Source: Bacteroides sp. (lineage in GTDB: Bacteria > Bacteroidota > Bacteroidia > Bacteroidales > Muribaculaceae). From it: a DNA stretch of 36,186 nt. Location: the NCBI GenBank assembly GCA_014801875.1, contig JAAVDJ010000011.1, forward strand, positions 20,014 through 56,199. Direction: 5' to 3'. Below are positions 32,548-36,186 of the stretch, in pieces (positions within the stretch are counted from its first letter, which is position 1; each line of letters begins with the position of its first letter). The translations under genes and the position numbers were made by a program. The notes under the pieces were generated by a model that saw nothing but the letters and a program-made list of their open reading frames with translations, was not told the DNA's origin and searched no databases.

Positions 32548-33849
32548 ATGAATCTTCGACAAAGCCATTATAACAGTGTAATACATGTAGCTGAAGCGCA
32601 TACTATTATTTTCAATGCCTTGAGTGGATGCTTTATTATCGTCCGCAATAAACTCCTTCCAAAAGAATGGAATTTGAATAGTATTCAAATTGAAGATTCA
32701 CTTCTTTTCTCACAAATGGTAAAGGGTGGCATGATAGTAGAGGATGAGGTAGATGAGATAGAATTGGTAAGGACAAAGATTGCAGAGTCTGAGAACAATG
32801 CCAACCAGTATATACTACATATCAACCCAACTGTTGATTGTAATTTTCGCTGTTGGTATTGTTATGAGAATCACAAGGTGGATTCCAGAATGTCAAAAGA
32901 CGTTCTGGAATCCATTAAAGCCTTTATAATCCACAAAGTGGAGGAGGGAATCAAGGTTTTCCATCTGGATTTCTTTGGTGGAGAACCTTTGCTTGAGTTT
33001 GATAACGTCGTGAAACCTCTCATCCTTACGACTAATAGTCATTGTAAGAATAACGGAGTTAAACTGTCCATTCATTTTACGACTAATGGATCACTATTAA
33101 ACGATAGGATAATTGAGTTTTTAGCAAACTATGAATGTACATTCCAAATTACTCTGGATGGTGGTAGGGATACTCACAATAAGACACGCTTTTTCAAGGG
33201 TGGTAAAGGGAGTTATGATTTAATACTTGAGAATATACAGAAATTACTAAGTCAAAAATTATTTGTCCAATTACGTATTAATTACACTTCTTCAAATATA
33301 GATAGTGTTAGAGACATGAATGAGTTCCTTAGTAATATTTCAGATTCTTGCAAGAAATATATTAATATTGATTTTCAAAGAGTCTGGCAGGATAAGAAAC
33401 AAGTTGAGGATAATACAGAAAAGAAGGCAGAGGGATTAAGAGAGGGTTTAATACAATTAGGCATGCAAGTCGTTCCTTCTTATCTTCCGGATAATGTAAC
33501 TAATCCTTGTTATGGAGACAAAATCAATCATCTTCTTATCAATTATGACGGTAAAGTGTTCGGTTGCACAGCCCGTGATTTTAACGAAGACAACAGTATT
33601 GGATGCCTTAATCAAGATGGGACTGTAAGTTATAAAGAAACAAAAATATTACAACGAAGAGCAGCAAAATTCTCAAAAAAAATATGTCACACCTGTAGAA
33701 TTGCTCCATTATGCGGAGGCGGATGTAGGCAGGTGGCAGTAGATACCCTTTCCTATCCAGGGTGTAGTATGGGATACTCTGAAGAGGATATAGACAAAAT
33801 GATACTTCAAATATTTAGAAAAAATTATTTAAATCAGAAGACAGATTAA
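32548..33849 (+). CDS. Radical SAM/SPASM peptide maturase
   Basis: The 433-residue enzyme, counted from the ATG at 32548, has an N-terminal region that may be a peptide-binding (RRE-like) domain (SHYNSVIHVAEAHTIIFNALSG). The radical SAM motif is CNFRCWYC (Cys 98, 102, 105), then FFGGEPLLEF and FTTNGSLL. The C-terminal SPASM domain carries auxiliary-cluster cysteines: CYGD, FGCTARD, ICHTCRIAPLCGGGC and YPGC. Enzymes of this class install thioether or C-C crosslinks in ribosomal peptides. With a Cys-only core next door, sulfur-to-carbon crosslinks are the likely chemistry (inference). Longer upstream starts overlap the precursor in another frame and lack family likeness. Confidence 0.9.
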   Translation: MNLRQSHYNSVIHVAEAHTIIFNALSGCFIIVRNKLLPKEWNLNSIQIEDSLLFSQMVKGGMIVEDEVDEIELVRTKIAESENNANQYILHINPTVDCNFRCWYCYENHKVDSRMSKDVLESIKAFIIHKVEEGIKVFHLDFFGGEPLLEFDNVVKPLILTTNSHCKNNGVKLSIHFTTNGSLLNDRIIEFLANYECTFQITLDGGRDTHNKTRFFKGGKGSYDLILENIQKLLSQKLFVQLRINYTSSNIDSVRDMNEFLSNISDSCKKYINIDFQRVWQDKKQVEDNTEKKAEGLREGLIQLGMQVVPSYLPDNVTNPCYGDKINHLLINYDGKVFGCTARDFNEDNSIGCLNQDGTVSYKETKILQRRAAKFSKKICHTCRIAPLCGGGCRQVAVDTLSYPGCSMGYSEEDIDKMILQIFRKNYLNQKTD

Positions 33850-33877
33850 TTCTTGAGAGGAAATTTTAGTTATTGAT

Positions 33878-36049
33878 ATGTTTAAATGTTACAGACAACT
33901 GGAATATTCGGATTGCGGTTTATCCTGTATAAGGATGATTGCAAAACATTATGGAGTCGAGATTCCATTGAAAGTTTTAAAGTCTTTCACTGATTTAAAC
34001 CGCCTTGGCTTATCAGTAAAGGATATTGAGACTTGCTGTAGGAAAATTTGTTTAAAAGCAATAGGGGTAAAGATTGGGGGAGAGAAACTTTATAGTGTGC
34101 CACTTCCTGCGATTATATATTGGCGTCAAGGACATTTTGTTGTGCTGTATAAAATTGATAAAAAACGAAAGATTTTTTATGTGGCTGATCCAGCTGAGGG
34201 AAAAGTAAGGTATGATGAAGAATTCTTTCTTAAATGTTGGCTACCGTCTACAGGAAGCAGGGGTATTGTAATAGTATGTGGGCCGACTGAAGGTTTTTCG
34301 TCTATACATTATCCCCATGAACGACCGTTATGGGAACTGTTCAATTATATATTTTCGTATATACGAAAGTCCAAATCTCCTTTTTCGGTAATTTTACTTT
34401 TATCGCTCACAATAATTGCAGCTGATTTTGCTATACCATTATTACTTACAAGAACGGTTGATGTTGGTATAAGGGAGAAAGATATCAACTTCATCGTATT
34501 GTTATTGTTAGGGCAGTTAGGAGTATTCGTAGGTAGTATTGTTTCAGCATGTTTTTTTGATTATTTCCTTAATAGAATAGGGCTCACAGTAAATAAAAAG
34601 ATGATGGGAAACTTTTTGAGGAGTCTTATAAAATTTCCTATTTCTTTTTTTGACAGGCGTGTCAGTTCAGATTTTATAGAGAAAACCGAAGATCAGACAC
34701 GAATAAAAGATTTCCTTTTGGATTTCCCAGATACAGTGCTTGTTATGTGCTTGAATCTTTTGGTATTTTCGGTTCTTTTGTGGAAATATAGTCCGGAAAT
34801 ATTCGTATTTTTCTTTTTAATATCATTTTTAGAGATTGGGTGGACGGCTCTTTTTGTAAATAAAAGAAAATCCCTTAATTATGCTACCTTTGTAAATTCT
34901 TCCGAGAACAGGACTCATATATTTGAACTAACTAACGGTTTACCTGAACTAAAAGTAAATAATGCAGAGGAGATAAAATTAAAAAAATGGGAGGAATTAC
35001 AAGATAGAATCAATGTTGTCGGGAATAAAAGGTTAAGACTTAATTTTTCTCATAATATGGGAAAGAATATATTATCAAGATGTAAGGAATTATTGGTCAC
35101 GGGAATTAGTGCTATAATGGTAATTAATGGAGATATGAGTATAGGAGTTATGATGACGCTTGGTTATATTACAGCAAGACTTTCACAGCCTTTCTCCATG
35201 TATAGTACTTCTCTAAATACTTTACAGGATGCACTTATTTCTTTTCAGCGAGTAGGTGAGATTCTGAATCCAACTTTTGAAAAAAGGGGGGAAAGGAAGA
35301 TTGAAGGATACGATTTGTGGTTTTCCGGATTGTGGTTTAAATATCCGGGAAATTCATCTCCTTTCGTAATCAAGAATCTTGATTTGAGTATTGAAAGTGG
35401 ATCCATGACAGCCTTAGTTGGGGAGAGTGGGAGTGGAAAATCAACATTAATAAAATTGATGCTTGGTTTTCATAATCCTTCAAAGGGAGATTTTAAGATT
35501 GGTAATATTCCGATTCAAGAAATAGATATTCAGGATTGGCTAAGTCATTGTGGGGTTGTGATGCAAGGAGGGAAGGTATTCACTTCGACTATTCTTGAAA
35601 ATATTGCAATGTCTGATGAAAGCCCTGATTTGGAAAATGTCTTATCGGTTTTAGAATCTGTAGGTCTCAAAGAGTTTGTAGATAGTCTTCCAATGGGAAT
35701 CCATACCCGATTGGGGGTGTCAGGTTTGGAACTTAGTGGGGGACAAGTACAAAGACTCTTGATTGCGAGAGCGATGTATAAGAAACCTCAGGTTCTTTTT
35801 CTTGATGAAGCTACTTCTTCATTGGATGCTAATAACGAGCGTATCATCGTAGAAAATATCAGGAGATTCAAAAAGGGAAGGACGCTTATTGTTGCAGCTC
35901 ATCGATTAAGTACGGTTATGGATGCTGATAAAATAGTATTTATAAAGAATGGTATTATTAGCGAGCAGGGAACGCATCAGGAACTGGTGGATAAGAAGGG
36001 AGATTATTGGAAACTGGTAAAAAATCAATTACAGTTGTCAAGCTGTTAA
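33878..36049 (+). CDS. C39-peptidase-containing ABC exporter (PCAT)
   Basis: The 723-residue protein cuts double-glycine-type leaders and exports the peptide. The C39 domain (1-125) begins CYRQLEYSDCGLSCIRMIAKHYG with catalytic Cys 13; His is in GHFVVLYKI and Asp in VADPAEG. A six-helix membrane domain follows (about 160-440). The ATPase domain has Walker A VGESGSGKSTL (about 514), signature LELSGGQVQRLLIARAM (about 618), Walker B VLFLDEATSSLD and the H-loop His in AAHRLST. All catalytic residues are present. It follows the maturase by 28 bases and is the natural exporter of the precursor at 32241-32507. A membrane-fusion partner is not in the window. Confidence 0.95.
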   Translation: MFKCYRQLEYSDCGLSCIRMIAKHYGVEIPLKVLKSFTDLNRLGLSVKDIETCCRKICLKAIGVKIGGEKLYSVPLPAIIYWRQGHFVVLYKIDKKRKIFYVADPAEGKVRYDEEFFLKCWLPSTGSRGIVIVCGPTEGFSSIHYPHERPLWELFNYIFSYIRKSKSPFSVILLLSLTIIAADFAIPLLLTRTVDVGIREKDINFIVLLLLGQLGVFVGSIVSACFFDYFLNRIGLTVNKKMMGNFLRSLIKFPISFFDRRVSSDFIEKTEDQTRIKDFLLDFPDTVLVMCLNLLVFSVLLWKYSPEIFVFFFLISFLEIGWTALFVNKRKSLNYATFVNSSENRTHIFELTNGLPELKVNNAEEIKLKKWEELQDRINVVGNKRLRLNFSHNMGKNILSRCKELLVTGISAIMVINGDMSIGVMMTLGYITARLSQPFSMYSTSLNTLQDALISFQRVGEILNPTFEKRGERKIEGYDLWFSGLWFKYPGNSSPFVIKNLDLSIESGSMTALVGESGSGKSTLIKLMLGFHNPSKGDFKIGNIPIQEIDIQDWLSHCGVVMQGGKVFTSTILENIAMSDESPDLENVLSVLESVGLKEFVDSLPMGIHTRLGVSGLELSGGQVQRLLIARAMYKKPQVLFLDEATSSLDANNERIIVENIRRFKKGRTLIVAAHRLSTVMDADKIVFIKNGIISEQGTHQELVDKKGDYWKLVKNQLQLSSC

Positions 36050-36144
36050 GTGATCAGGGAAGATTGTTTATAAGATATATTACAAGTCATGAGTTTGACA
36101 TCAAAATCTGTTTTAAATTATTATCTATTTTATATTTTTTCATC

Positions 36145-36186
36145 ATGAACTATTTTTATAGAGGCTTGAAATTTATGGGAGTGGGA
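36145..36186 (+). CDS. Possible start of another gene, cut by the window end
   Basis: An ATG opens a frame reading MNYFYRGLKFMGVG with no stop before the window ends. Fourteen codons are too few to recognise. The preceding ~95 bases after the exporter are AT-rich. It may be the next gene of the peptide cluster. Confidence 0.25.
   Translation, partial: MNYFYRGLKFMGVG

Noticed and set aside
1-36186. tRNA or rRNA genes
   Set aside because: I looked for T-loop (GTTCGAATCC-like) and acceptor patterns; the one resemblance, near 5569, is inside metK coding sequence.

Overview
The window is chromosomal DNA from a member of the order Bacteroidales, probably a gut lineage near Muribaculaceae or Prevotellaceae; the family is inferred and cannot be fixed by eye. 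The main support is the repeated Bacteroidetes-type promoter (a TTG/TTTG element about 20 bases upstream of TAnnTTTG, for example TATCTTTG at 5751-5758 and 28472-28479). Further support comes from a cell-surface C10 peptidase/BspA-like protein with a type IX sorting tail, two ECF sigma factors of the Bacteroidetes kind, a DUF3244 protein, and a TPR-membrane-HTH regulator.

Layout. 1-3954 is the 3' part of a secreted C10 cysteine peptidase with leucine-rich repeats. 4076-5674 is metK behind a SAM-II-like riboswitch and an intrinsic terminator. 5864-9186 holds a PpiD-like chaperone and rlmN. 9277-15455 holds pdxA followed by a nucleotidyltransferase, an ATP-grasp protein, a CDP-alcohol phosphatidyltransferase, a HAD protein and myo-inositol-1-phosphate synthase. 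This set is best read as an inositol-phospholipid module that runs through CDP-inositol rather than through phosphatidylinositol phosphate. trmD follows (15596-16273). 16281-18286 is an RloA/RloB (AbiL-like) defence pair framed by two 112-113 bp direct repeats. Each repeat contains a 20-bp-arm palindrome, and the 11-bp centre is inverted between the copies. A 33-bp tandem repeat and an AAA_14/DUF4143 ATPase come next.

20092-22027 (minus strand) carries a Spy/CpxP-like periplasmic protein and an esterase, with an orphan promoter and strong hairpin between them. 22135-22420 is a decayed IS5-type remnant with palindromes. 22675-23181 is an ECF sigma factor (minus). 23616-28363 is a co-directional housekeeping run: a FtsB/DivIC-like protein, a small membrane protein, coaX, an outer-membrane protein, lptC and a CNNM/HlyC-type protein. 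A second, paralogous ECF sigma factor and a small beta-barrel follow.

29870 to the window end is an AT-rich accessory region: a TPR/HTH membrane regulator, a DUF3244 secreted protein, an 88-residue precursor peptide with six cysteines, a radical SAM/SPASM maturase and a C39-peptidase ABC exporter. Together these make a complete-looking ribosomal peptide (RiPP) pathway, in which the maturase would crosslink the cysteines and the exporter would remove the leader during export. The strongest leads for something undescribed are this RiPP locus, the PIP-independent inositol-lipid module, and the palindrome-bounded defence cassette.
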